Assembly: GCA_026225945.1 (NCBI GenBank)
Contig: JAMJFZ010001805.1
Span: 62,001 to 126,000, forward strand
Direction of reading: 5' to 3'
Source of the DNA: Cricetomys ansorgei
Taxonomy: Eukaryota; Chordata; Mammalia; Rodentia; Nesomyidae
Length of the DNA: 64,000 bases
Shown: positions 12,320 through 22,775 of the stretch, one piece after another
Numbering within the stretch: position 1 is the first letter of the stretch
Layout: the number at the start of each line of letters is the position of its first letter
The notes under the pieces: generated by a model
Seen by the model: only the letters and a program-made list of their open reading frames with translations
The model's database searches: none
What the model was told of the DNA's origin: nothing
Translations under genes and position numbers: made by a program

Positions 12320-12809
12320 TGTGGGAAGCGGTCCCCCTGGACGCTGGCTTGAAGCACAAGGCACACCTCTTTTCTCTCTGGTCTTAATGGACAGAGTATG
12401 GACAAGGTCAGATAGCCCGAAGCTGCTCAGTTCTGAAAAACTGCCCTTCCAACTAACACAACCCTATTGCTTCCTCATTCCAAATTTCCACCCTTTACAC
12501 AGGAAGCCCTAGAGAAATCTCACAGTACTTCCTTATTGCTCTGAGGCCATTGACACTTAAGATTTCTTAACTCACTGGACAGACCAGTTCACCTGTCAGG
12601 TAGAATTACCTCAGATACCTGCTTACGCAGTCCCCCGCTTTTCTCCCCACTTCAAAAACTGTAGAAATACTGGTACTATGTGTTCAATAAATTGAAGGCT
12701 TGATCAGATATTAATAAGACTTGCCTTTCATTTCTCGCACCTCCTTGTCCCCCTACACTCGCTCCCTCCCCTAGGGTTTTTTGTTGCAGAATCCTGCAGG
12801 TCCAGGACA
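12320..12809 (+). repeat. 5' LTR of the class II provirus
   Basis: 490 bp, TG...CA ended. The poly(A) signal AATAAA is at 12686-12691. The position equivalent to the TATA box of the 3' LTR reads TAGAAATA (12662-12669), so this copy's core promoter looks damaged. Being in sense with the upstream receptor gene, its poly(A) signal can end Vmn2r transcripts. Confidence 0.92.
12686..12691 (+). terminator. LTR poly(A) signal, candidate 3' end for the Vmn2r mRNA
   Basis: AATAAA lies 379 bp after the Vmn2r stop codon, on the same strand, with no intervening gene end. This is inference; a cDNA 3' end would confirm it. Confidence 0.5.
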
Positions 12810-12811
12810 AT

Positions 12812-12829
12812 TGGTGCCACAGCAAGGGG
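12812..12829 (+). other. Primer-binding-site-like sequence
   Basis: TGGTGCC starts 2 bp after the LTR end. These seven bases match the start of tRNA-Phe-type primer sites used by IAP-class elements; the rest has diverged, so the tRNA is uncertain. Confidence 0.45.
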
Positions 12830-13175
12830 CTCAAGGTTTGAGGAATTCAGTGAAGGAGGATCGTCCAGTTCGAGACACTGGCCAGTGTGTAAGAAAAGGA
12901 TTCGCCACGGAATCACCTGACTCGTGGAAGAGACCGGAGGTAAAAGCACGATGCAATTATGCGACAAGGCATATGTGTACAGGAAAAAGCTCAGAGGAGA
13001 CTTTAAAGATTTAATTAAAGGCGCGAGGAGTAAGGGTTAAAAGGAAGATTTAATTAACTTTTTAGAATGAAGGAAAAATAGAAAAGTATCTTGTGAATAG
13101 CTCAAACTAAAAGGAAAAATAGAAAAATAGCTTGTGAATAGCTCAAAGTAAGCTTAAAAAGCAGAAAAGTTATTT

Positions 13176-13505
13176 GTGTGTGTTTATATTGCTTCTTTTG
13201 TAGCCTTTTCACTTGTACAGGTGACAGTAAGGGCCAAGCAGGAGAGGCGCAACCTTGTAAAAGAAGTGTATCCGTGGTTTCCTCATACAGGATCCATGAG
13301 GTTAAAAGCAGGAATAGCTTTGCAGCAATACCAGGAACAAAATAAGAAGCAAGATATGTCTGATGATTTTAACCTATGGGAAATGTTTAAGGATGCCTTA
13401 GAAGAACTTCTAGAGCCAGAGGTAGTCAGAATAACAACAGGAGCTAAGGCTGAATATATTGTGGAGGTTATATCTTTTAAAGGAGGTGGAATGATGATCA
13501 ATTAG
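13176..13505 (+). pseudogene. Retroviral gag matrix remnant (betaretrovirus-like)
   Basis: An open stretch of about 109 codons. Residues from about 13260 show a PWFPHTGSMRLKAG motif and then LWEMFKDALEEL. This is the pattern of the betaretroviral matrix domain. There is no proper start with a myristoylation glycine, and the frame stops at 13505. A second, more diverged copy of the same domain lies at 15545-15953. Confidence 0.6.
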
Positions 13506-13639
13506 ATCCAGGAGATGAATTTGATCCAGAAGAGTGAGGCTGCCAGATACCATGATAAAAGAACAGCCTTCACTTCAGAAAGCTGTAGGAATCAAGGAGG
13601 CGGCATATCTTAATGCTCCTCAAAGACCATACAGAAATT

Positions 13640-14065
13640 CAAGTCTACCTCCACCCCTATCTAGCTCTGACTGCCGCCCATACAGGAATCTGTGGTTGCT
13701 GTCTACACAGCCTCTCCAGCTGCTGCCAGTTCAGTTCTGGCACGGCCACAGCTGATAGCATGATCTCAGTCGTTGATGAAGCTAAGCTGTTGGCAGAGCC
13801 ACAGCCACTGGGTCAGCTTTAGCTGATGGTTTGGTCCCTGCCTCTGATGTAGCTAAAGCTACCGGCATCGCCACAGTCTTGGGGACAGCCACGACTGTTA
13901 GCACAGCCTACAACCACGGGCATAGCATCGGCCACTAAGATCACTTTAGCTGCTTGCACAGTTTAGCTGCCAGCAGAGCCATAGCTGCCTGTGCGGTCAC
14001 AGCAGCTGATGGAGCCTCAGTTACATACCAGCCGCTTGGTGGAGTCTTCTCCTCTGCCGCTTAGA
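13640..14065 (+). repeat. Degenerate GC-rich internal repeats in the gag region
   Basis: Repeated variants of AGCTG followed by GCACAGCCAC recur about every 30-40 bp. In one frame they would give alanine-, serine- and threonine-rich text, but stops interrupt it. This looks like a decayed low-complexity gag linker or a local tandem expansion. Confidence 0.5.
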
Positions 14066-14479
14066 CAAAACTAAAGTAACAATCTAGCTCCTGCTTCTAC
14101 CAAGAAGGCACAATTAAAATCTCTTCCACCTGAACTAATTAGTCAATTGTTTAAAAATGCTTTGAATTTTACAGTTCTGAGGGTGTTAAAGTCCAAGTGA
14201 TTGGTAAGGGTCAGAAGAAGTGATTTAAAATGTATATACATGTTTTTGTAGAGTTCTGATAAACTGATCCTACTAACATTGGCATGCATGCTGTCCTGAA
14301 ACTTCAGAGAGTTCTGCCTTTTTTTCTGGGTGCACCATTTCTTTAAAATTCATTTCCTTTCTCTCAGGCCTGATTCATTTTTGTTTGATGATCATCAATT
14401 TTCAATGTCTTGATTTTGTTGTTCTGTCTGTTCTTATTTGTGTATGGATATGAAAGGATTTAAGAAATATGAAGCCTAG

Positions 14480-14957
14480 GAATGCAGTCACATATAGGGG
14501 GAAATGCCTCCTATTGAGAAATGCCTTCCCAAGTACAGCCATTAACAGTACTCTTCAGTCTCCTCCCCACCCACAGGAAAATGACCATTAAGCTTATCAG
14601 CAGGATTCGTCCTTCCCGAGCATACCAGGGGCCACCTTGTCTCAAGGACGGCTAGTCCAAGGGCACAGGTTGTCCATGCCCCCCTGGATCCCGCGTGCAA
14701 GCGCACTAAACTCTCAACCAATGAGTTTAACAGAGAGCTCTGAGCCAATCAAAGCTGCACGAGCCCTCATCCCCAGACCCCTTTCCCCTGAACCCCATAA
14801 AAGGGCTGGGGGGGAAAGGATCGGGGCCCGCCATGCTCATCTCCTGCGTGGGTAGGCGGGACACGGAGCGCGCCGGTAATCAATAAATGCCTCATGCGAT
14901 TGCAGTGGTTCGTATGTCTCGTGGTTTCTTAGAAACCCTCGCAGCTTGCCCTAACAG
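14480..14957 (+). mobile_element. Foreign (class I-like) solo LTR inside the provirus
   Basis: The segment is much richer in GC than its neighbours. It has CCAAT-type motifs at about 14717 and 14743, a TATA-like CATAAAAG at 14796-14803 and AATAAA at 14882-14887, and ends CCCTAACA. This is the promoter to poly(A) order of an LTR on the + strand. It is unrelated to the flanking 490-bp LTRs. Its left edge is approximate and I found no clear target-site duplication. Confidence 0.6.
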
Positions 14958-15323
14958 ATGTTGTCTAAATGTGTGGAAATGTATGTATGTCCTGTGTTCA
15001 TTTGAATATCATTGTCCTGAATGCTGGATGGTCAAAATTTAGGGCAGGTTTACCTTGGAAATGGTTCATGCTGCAAACTCAGAAGAGAGACTTGTAGCAG
15101 TTTCTGCTACTAGCCAAAATTCCAGAATGGTTTATGCACTGTCCCTGCCGTCACATTTGCGCACATGGCTACAGAGATAGACCTTTTTGAAAGGCACAGG
15201 CTGAATTGTTTCAGATTTCTGCTTAAGCAGACAGGCTGTACAAAAGCAGCAGGTTATCCACAGAGAAGTGCTGAGGTTTCTCTGGGCTTGATTTTATATG
15301 TCTCTGAAAAGTTTCTGTGTGTG

Positions 15324-15328
<5 letters not shown>

Positions 15329-15379
<51 letters not shown>

Positions 15380-15385
15380 TGTGTG
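15329..15385. repeat. (TG)n microsatellite
   Basis: A run of TG units with single interruptions (TC, TA), inside the provirus. Confidence 0.95.
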
Positions 15386-15544
15386 GACTGCAATGCGTTT
15401 TTCTGTTGTAAATATAGAAAGAGAACATTGAATTAAAACTTATTACATGTGGTTGATGATAATCTTGACCACCACATGTGTGATGTCGACTACATGTGAC
15501 TTCCTGACAAATGAAGGAACCATGAAATGACACACTCGACTAAA

Positions 15545-15953
15545 ATTAGGTGGGGAATTACAACAGTACCGTGAAAAAGGTGATGGACAGAATGTACCTG
15601 TTGATATTTTTTATATATGGAGATTGATTAAGGAAAGCTTAGACAATGGAGAGTCTGCAGAGTGGCAATAGAAAAGAAAAAAGGCTAAAAATACTGAGGA
15701 AGTCATGTTTTTTAAAGAAGACATAGATGATCATGAATCAGATCTAAGAGATGAGTCTGAGACAGAGAGCAAGTTTGTCAGAGATCACTATTTGGATTCT
15801 GATCTAGATGGTGGAGATGGTTCAAATTACACAGCTCTGCTAGCTATGTCTAGAAATATGGAAAGGATGTTTCAAGGAATATCTTTAACAGAACAGCCTT
15901 TGCTTCATAAGACTCTAGAAATCAAGGAAGTGACCGTGTGGCTGGCAGGATAG
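15545..15953 (+). pseudogene. Second gag matrix-like remnant
   Basis: The text LQQYREKGDG, IFYIWRLIKESL and then EQPLLHKTLEIKE lines up with 13310-13600 (LQQYQEQNK, LWEMFKDALEEL, EQPSLQKAVGIKE). The two are clearly diverged, so this is a separate copy from a related element rather than a recent tandem duplication. A TAG near 15667 separates its two halves. Confidence 0.5.
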
Positions 15954-16989
15954 CCACATGGATGCTGCCATTTCTTCCAGGGTCAAAGAGGACGAATGCC
16001 ATGTGACTTCACCACCATTTAAATGGAGGTAGTCGCATGTTGCCATTCAAGGAGACAACAGGTCTCAGATATTTTAAATTAAAAATAACAGTATTTTTAA
16101 GAACAGTGTTTAAAAAGATATCAAAGCTATATCTCTGTGCACAGCCAAATTTTTTCAATGTGGGAGTTACAGGATTAAAACAAAGTAAATCAAGGCAGGT
16201 GAGTTTTGAGTAAACAGCCTGGCTGTCTTTAGAGATTGAGAGCTCATGTGTTGGTTTTTTCTATACTAAAAATAAGAGAGGATTTTAAAGATAGCTGAAC
16301 TGCTGCTGCACCAGAGCTGATTTGGACAGGCCTGGAAGGCAGACTGCCTCTGAGGGTGTGACAGAAGGAATGTACATTACAATAGAGGAACTTTATTTGA
16401 TGTGCTGCAGGCACACAGCTGAAAGGCTTTAAACTACTTTTAAAATTTGGAATCTTGCAAGGTAGAGTTTAAGGAAACAGACTTTTTAAGGTATTTTAAA
16501 TTCATGATTGGAAAATTCTCAGTCTCTCTATAAATTATAAATTATAGTTATAAGTTAAAAGTTTTGTTTTTAACAGGAGTTTTCAATTCAGAAATTATTT
16601 TTAAAAGTTAATATCTAACAAGGAATAGGACAGAACTAATACCTGGAACAAAGTAATATTCTAAATTAGAAGGATGCTAAAGGGCATCAGGGAACACTTT
16701 ATACTTGCATAACTGAAGATTGCCTATAAATTTATAGGAAAGAGATGCTACAATAGAAACGGGAGTATACCTATATAGCCCCAATTATTAAGTAATACTT
16801 ATCAATCAAGGTTTGGGTCTTAAGGGACAAAGTATACAGTAACCTTTAATTCCTGCTCAAAGGCCTTTATGAGATGGCTTAAGGATATTTTCAGCAGAAG
16901 CTACCAACCAACCTGTATTCCACACTACACTTCTGTGTGAGTGGAACAGTGACCTCTAAATACAGACAGATGGGATTCTCCTATTTTTT

Positions 16990-17545
16990 TATTAAAAAGG
17001 AAATTTGGATATGGAGATTATTACAGGATTTGAGAAAAGTAAATGAGACCATATAATTAATGGGAGCCTTACTACCTGGGCTGCCCACTCTTTCTGCTAT
17101 TCCTATAGATACTTATAAAATTATTAGAGATCTTAAAAATTATTTTTACACTATTCCTCTTGCTCCTGATAATTGTAAAAGATTTGCGTTTAGCATACCT
17201 TATATTAATTTTAAAGAGCTTATGAAAAGATATCTTTGGGAAGTTCTTCCTCAAGGTATGGCTGGCTAATAGTCCTACATTATGTCAGAAGTTTATAGCA
17301 AAAGCAGTTGAAATAACTAGAAAACAATTCCTGATTTTCTATTAGCTTTTGAGAAAGAAGGAGTTTTACTTACAGCATAAGCTCATTTACAGCAAGCTTT
17401 AAAAAGTCAAGGTTCAGTTATTGCTCCTGAAAAGGTGCAAGAAGAATTACTTTATTCATATTTGGGGCATAAATTATATCCTCTAATTATACTGCCTCAG
17501 AAAGTATATGATTTTTCAGAAATTATTAAGAGATTTTAATTGGCT
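16990..17545 (+). pseudogene. Retroviral reverse transcriptase remnant
   Basis: In changing frames one can read WRLLQDLRKVNETI (about 17013), then DLKNYFYTIPLAPDNCKRFA and the LPQGMA box near 17250, followed by SPTLCQKF, and later IAPEKVQ near 17430. These are finger, palm and connection landmarks in the normal order. The tyrosine-x-Asp-Asp catalytic box expected at about 17320-17350 is not found. Several stops and shifts are present, so no enzyme can be made. Confidence 0.75.
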
Positions 17546-17699
17546 TAGGCCTTATTTAAAAAATCTCTATAGGAGAATTAAAACCATTAATTTTTAAGAA
17601 AGGTTTCACTTACAACCCCTAGGTAGTTAAGGGTATATGGACAGTGGATTGTTGTAAGAGCATACCACACGCTCAAAAATATATTTGACTAAATAAAAA

Positions 17700-18430
17700 A
17701 GGGAGAGTCAGACATTCAGGAACAAAGCTCTTCAAAACTAATCTTACAGTGGGTCTCAGGAAAAGGCCTTTGCCTGGGAGACACACCCATGTCACATAAA
17801 TACTTGTGTGATATCACCATAACAATCCTTGCTATCCTCCCAGATAATTCTCATCTCTTGCCCCTCAATGACACTCAGTGGGCCTGTAGTGATGGCTTTT
17901 CCCCCTGCATATTTGCAAAATTCCTTAAAACAAAGCAAACGCTGTGCTGCATCTTGGTACAGCTTATACCAAGAATAAAATATTATACAGAAGAGCAGTT
18001 CTCCGTAGCGCAGGATCCAAAAAATGACCACAGCCTCTTTTAATAATAAAAAGAGAGCCTATTTCTGCCCTCTGGCAGTTCTTCTAGGCCTGGGAGCCAC
18101 AGGATCCGGGGAGGGAGAATAACTTCTCTTGTTTTATCCAACAAGCATTACTCAGATCTTTGCCTTTCAATTGAGGAAGACCTGGAACACCTGGAATCTG
18201 CCATCTCCCAACCCCTTCTTTGCTGAGGTGGTCCCGCAGAATAGGCGAGGCTTAGAATTCCTTCTTCTCCAGCAGGGCAGGCTTTGTGCTGCCCTCAGGT
18301 AGGAATGGTGTTTTTATGGCTGAATCAGGGAGAGTCTTAGAAAAGCCCAAAAGGCTAAGGCAGCAGGAGCAGAACTGGTTCTAAAACTGGTATTTCACCT
18401 CCCCTTTACTAACAACTCTCCTACCTTCTC
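17700..18430 (+). pseudogene. Gammaretrovirus-type envelope (SU end and TM) remnant
   Basis: A basic KREP-like cleavage text at 18052-18060 is followed, after a frameshift, by a hydrophobic LAVLLGLGATGSG fusion-peptide-like stretch (about 18072-18110). Further on come a QNRRGL heptad (about 18236) and a GLCAAL text (about 18285). The cysteine motif is incomplete: one of the paired cysteines reads as Trp. Stops occur throughout. Gamma-type TM beside betaretrovirus-like gag is known from recombinant retroviruses, but here it lies before RNase H, which is out of order. Confidence 0.6.
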
Positions 18431-18826
18431 TGCTAGGATCTGATAGGCTTACTCCTTTTAATATCTTTTGGGTACTGGGCTTTAAGAAATTGACCAATTT
18501 TATAAAACGACCGGTGGATGCCATTCAATTGAAACCCATAGGCTAGATCAGGCCAATCAAGGCCTGGCCAAGGACTAATGGCCTTTTGCAGGATTTGGAT
18601 TCTATTTGCCAAGGCCAATAGGCCATTACCAATTGGCTTTTTACTGTAAAAAGTATTTTTCCATGGTCAGATAACAAGTTCTCACTCTTTGAGAAGAGAA
18701 TTTGGACTGCATATGATGTGCATAGAACTTGCCATTCTCTCCTAACGGAACCCGGTAGTACTCAGATCTACCATGCCCATCTTAGTACGGGTAAAGGCAC
18801 CAGCAGAGGCATGAGACAGGGTACTC

Positions 18827-19490
18827 ATGGAAGGAAAGGTCCTCCAATGGAAATGGTACCTATCTGAGGTCCTTCGAGGTGCATACCTGTCTGCAAAGGT
18901 GTTAGTACCAATGGTGCCAGAACAGGTGTTGTGCTTAATGCCTGCTAAAGAGGGCACTATTGTGCTACCTAGAGACACCACCCCTCCCCAGAAACAGGTA
19001 CTCATTAGAAAATGGAGGACAGGTCAATACACCCCCTCTCTGGTTAATGCCTGGTTCACAGATGATTCTGCAACTGCCCAGAATAATGTTGTCCTCTGGA
19101 AGGGAGCAGCCTTGAGACCAGGGGCTGGAATGGTCATAACAGACCACGGCAAGGCAAAATCTGTGCAACATGCAGAGTTGGTGGCTGTGTTATTAGCAGC
19201 TCAACAGCCTTTAAAGGAGAACAAAACTCTACACTTATTCACTGACTCATGGTGTGTGGCCAATGGCCTAGCTATTTGTTCTGGCAAGTAGAAAATTACT
19301 AATTGAAGAATAGATGGAAAAGATATATGATCTAGAGAAGCAAGGGAAGAACTGGCAGATATTAGCAAGAGAATACCCTTAATAGCTTATCATGTAGATG
19401 GTTATCAGATTAAGGAAAATTTACAAACCAAGTATAATAATGATGTAGATAAATTGGCAGCCTTAACCATTAAATTTAAGGATCGTTATA
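18827..19490 (+). pseudogene. Retroviral RNase H remnant
   Basis: A 154-codon open stretch (18827-19291) contains three expected acidic landmarks: WFTDDSA, then HAELVAV, then LFTDSWCVANGL. A tail in other frames (to about 19490) includes a HVDGYQ text and NNDVDKLA. This fits RNase H and the start of the linker to integrase. It stops at 19291 and lacks the rest of pol. Confidence 0.7.
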
Positions 19491-19559
19491 TAGCCAAATC
19501 AAAGGAAAGTAATATTTAGGATAAAGTGGAAAATTGAGGACAAAAAATTAGAAACCTCC

Positions 19560-19690
19560 ATAGCACTCAAGAAACATTTCTAATTCATACGTTTCTAGGA
19601 CATCCTGGAACACATGGCACATATCTATGGTTTAGTAATAAAAGGCTAAATGTTACTTGGCAGCAACTTAATTTTGCTGCCTTGAATAAA
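19560..19690 (+). pseudogene. Possible integrase zinc-finger or envelope fragment
   Basis: A short reading with HPGTH (H-x3-H spacing) lies just before the polypurine tract. It could be the first half of an integrase HHCC finger after RNase H, but no cysteine pair follows. Weak. Confidence 0.3.
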
Positions 19691-19691
19691 T

Positions 19692-19704
19692 AGAAAAGGG
19701 GGAA
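19692..19704 (+). other. Polypurine tract of the provirus
   Basis: AGAAAAGGGGGAA ends 2 bp before the 3' LTR, the expected place for the plus-strand primer. Confidence 0.85.
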
Positions 19705-19706
19705 TC

Positions 19707-20196
19707 TGTGGGAAGCAGTCCCCCTGGATCCTGGCTTGAAACACAAGGCACCCTACTTTTCTCTCTGGTCTTAATGGACAGAGTATGGACAGGTCAGATA
19801 GCCCGAAGCTGCTCAGTTCTGAGAAACTGCCCTTCCAACTAACACAACCCTATTGCTTCCTCATTTCAGATTTCCACCCTTTACACAGGAAGCCCTAGAG
19901 AAATCTCACAGTACTTCCTTATTGCTCTGAGGCCATTGACACTTTAGATTTCTTAACTCACTGGACAGACCAGTTCACCTGTCAGGTAGAATTACCTCAG
20001 ATACCTGCTAACGCAGTCCCCCTGCCTTTCTTCCCACTTCAAAAATTGTATAAATACTGGTACTATGTGTTCAATAAATTGAAGACTTGATCAGATATTA
20101 ATCAGACTTGCCTTTTGTTTCTCTCACCTCCTTGTCCCCCAATCCTCGCTCCCTCCCCTAGGGGTTTTTGTTGCAGAACCCCGCAGGTCCAGGACA
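19707..20196 (+). repeat. 3' LTR of the class II provirus
   Basis: 490 bp, pairs with 12320-12809. It keeps TATAAATA (20049-20056) and AATAAA (20073-20078). The 24-bp spacing implies a very short R region. Unlike the 5' LTR its TATA box is intact, so it could start transcripts towards the downstream pseudogene. Confidence 0.92.
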
Positions 20197-20397
20197 TCCT
20201 ATAATATCAACCTGGTACATAACCACCACTATTGTGATGAATACAGGATTAGTCTGCATGTTCTAATCACTCTGTCTGTCCTCTAACCATGCTGCCTAGC
20301 CCTATAGAGACTTCTACATTTCTCGGTGTTCTCTCCTATTATCCTTCCACTGGTCCCTTTACTTTCCCAGAGCCTGCTGTTGAATATGACTTCTGTG

Positions 20398-20612
20398 CCT
20401 GGAGAGATGGTTCTGCATTTAAGAGCACTTGTTGCTACTGCAGAGCGCCCTGGGATGGTTCACATTACTCACATACATAATTAAAACTTCCTGTATCTCT
20501 GTCTTCAGGTCATTTGCTGCCCCCTTCTGTCCTCCAGATCACTGCCTGCACATGACTACATACATATCAGAACAAGCCAACTATTCATGTGCATGAAAGA
20601 AATAAATCTTTA
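20398..20612 (+). mobile_element. B2-like SINE
   Basis: CCTGGAGAGATGGTTCTGC, then TTAAGAGCACTTG, then a 3' AATAAATCTTTATTTTT tail is the B2 pattern, with internal disruption. Confidence 0.7.
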
Positions 20613-21007
20613 TTTTTATCGCTTAATTGAGTAACTCTAATTTCACATAGTAGATTAGCTATACACATGAGAATGGAGATTCAGACCTGAAACTTGAAAA
20701 AGGATTTGATTGTATTCAATTACTTCCTGTTAGATGGATATTTAGATCAAAATGTGTATATAAAATTGAAGGAGAAATTGGTCCTATTAATAATTGCCCA
20801 TTTGAAAGAACTCCAGACACTAGGTGGAGCGCTTGACGCAGAGCTGAGTCTCCAGAATAAAAGCAGCATCCTTAGAAATTCAAATTCTGTGTTGGCATAA
20901 TTTGTAAATATATGAATGTCATTGAACTTCCCAAAGGTGACACTGAATCTCTTTGCAATAATATATGAGTGGTTATCTATTCAGAATGGAGGTCCAGAAA
21001 AAAACCA

Positions 21008-21046
<39 letters not shown>

Positions 21047-21049
21047 TGT

Positions 21050-21260
21050 GTATAAATATATGTGTATGTACGTAATATAAACATATGTACTGATTTTATG
21101 TATACCCAAATATGAGTGTATATATATAAATATGTGTATATAATATATATTATATATACATTATATAGTGCATATATATTATAGATTTATACATATATAT
21201 TTATATATTATATATACATATACATGTGTACATATGTATATGTACATAGATATGTGTGTA
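21050..21260. repeat. AT-rich, self-complementary TATA/TGTA repeat region
   Basis: About 210 bp made almost only of TATA, TATG and ATAT with local inverted symmetry (for example TATAATATATATTATATA). It follows a TG microsatellite. Confidence 0.8.
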
Positions 21261-22293
21261 TGTATATGAGAAAGAGACAGAGAGACAGAGAGAGAGATTG
21301 AGGGAGATTGTTCCTCTCTTCTGACAGGAGCTGACCTGAAACTCACTCTGCAGACTAGGCTGATATCTGAGTCACAGAGATTCCCCCTGACTCACACTCC
21401 TGAGAGCTGGGATTAAAGGCATACACCACCACTGCACTGTCAGTAAATATATTATTGATGAAAACTTCCGGCATGAATCAGTCATATCAGCTAGAGATGT
21501 AAATCATTAATAGACCATGCCCTGCATTCCTGGGATCCTTGCTTGAGCCTGAGGACCACCAGAATAATCAAATGATACATTCAATAGTAGCTTTGTAGGA
21601 AGCTGATAAAGTTACCAAAGTCTGGCTTACAAGGCCATGGCAACGTATTTGACACAACTGTGAGGGGTGATGTACACAATCTTCAGCCTCATTAGAAATT
21701 AATAAAAGACAATGATTTCACAATGGAATTGAGAAGTTATGCATTTGTTTCTACAGGAGAAGGAAAACTATGGCTTCCATAGTAATTATTAAAATTCTAC
21801 ATGAGCAAGAGAATTCCCAAGAAAGCCTTGGCTGCTGATGTGAAAAGCTGGAATAAAATGTATGTGATGGAAAGTTACTTCCTGTTATACCTTTTATGGT
21901 CAGTGACTGTGAATATGATGGGGAAATGGCTAAAAAGCTTTATGGGGTCAACCTAATTCTTTGCAAATGATTTATGATGTGCAGCAAGAAATTACGGAAA
22001 CCTTTTCAAAGAAGCTCCCTGATGTAACAGCGAAGGGATGGATGTCAGGGAACACTTGTAGATGCTGCACCTGCATTTAATCCCATGAATCATTTGGATA
22101 AGTCCTATGCTCTGGTGATTTTTATAATTCTCTTTGTTGTGAAAGCTTTCCTGGCTTTGAAATATATACTAATTTATTTGCTGAAACTGGAAGACAAATA
22201 GATAGGCAAAAGGACATATCCACGGTGCAACTTCATAGTCCAGCATAATTATAATGCCTAACAAATTCCTTTGAAAATCAAAAGGTGGAGAAA

Positions 22294-22775
22294 TGTAGTG
22301 GTATGCATATTAAAGCCTTTGTATTTGGTCTTATAGTGAAATGTATAGTAAAGCCTTTGTGTCAGGCTTTGTAGTAAATGTTTTACTGAAGCCTTTACTA
22401 TATCTGGCTTATTCTGTAGAGACTTACAAATTGTTCTGAGATTGTGTTAACTCTAAAAAATTGTTGATTTCTCAAATATTTGCACTGGGTGTTACTTGAG
22501 AGTTTGGAGCTTCATGGACCTTGGTCCAAAGACACCCCTTGGCAAACCTGGAGTTCTTACTTTTGATTATGACTAGACATGATCCACAGGGAATGAGATT
22601 TGCATGGTTTGTTTGCTCTGTCTGGCAATCAGTGTAACATAAATTTTGGTATTTGGAACTTTTCTCAGCCCTAATTGAATCTGTGTAATTCCTGAATAAA
22701 AATACTTGGAGCAACCTAGTCGGGCACAGTCTGCTAAGTTCTGTCCCCTCTGCTCCTTGATTTCAAGTCTAACAT
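22294..22775 (+). mobile_element. LTR-like segment
   Basis: Starts TGTAGTGG, contains three spaced copies of a TAAAGCCTTTGT-like motif (about 22311-22400) and an AATAAAAA signal near 22697, and may end TCTAACA. No target-site duplication is evident, so family and ends are uncertain. Confidence 0.35.

Larger units (their letters stand above)
12320..20196 (+). mobile_element. Class II endogenous retrovirus (full-length provirus, decayed and mosaic)
   Basis: The 7.9 kb element is bounded by two 490-bp LTRs that begin TGTGGGAAGC and end AGGACA, and is flanked by a 6-bp duplication. It has a TGGTGCC primer-site-like start just inside the 5' LTR and a polypurine tract at 19692-19704. By eye the LTRs differ at about 25-30 positions (about 6%), so the insertion is several million years old. 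The interior holds a betaretrovirus-like gag matrix piece, a foreign LTR-like segment, a second gag-like piece, reverse transcriptase, a gamma-type envelope TM remnant and RNase H, all with stops or shifts. No intact viral gene remains. The order of pieces is not that of a normal provirus, which suggests nesting or recombination. Confidence 0.9.

Noticed and set aside
18827..19291. 154-codon open frame as a host gene
   Set aside because: It carries retroviral RNase H landmarks, lies inside an LTR-bounded provirus and has no introns or start context.
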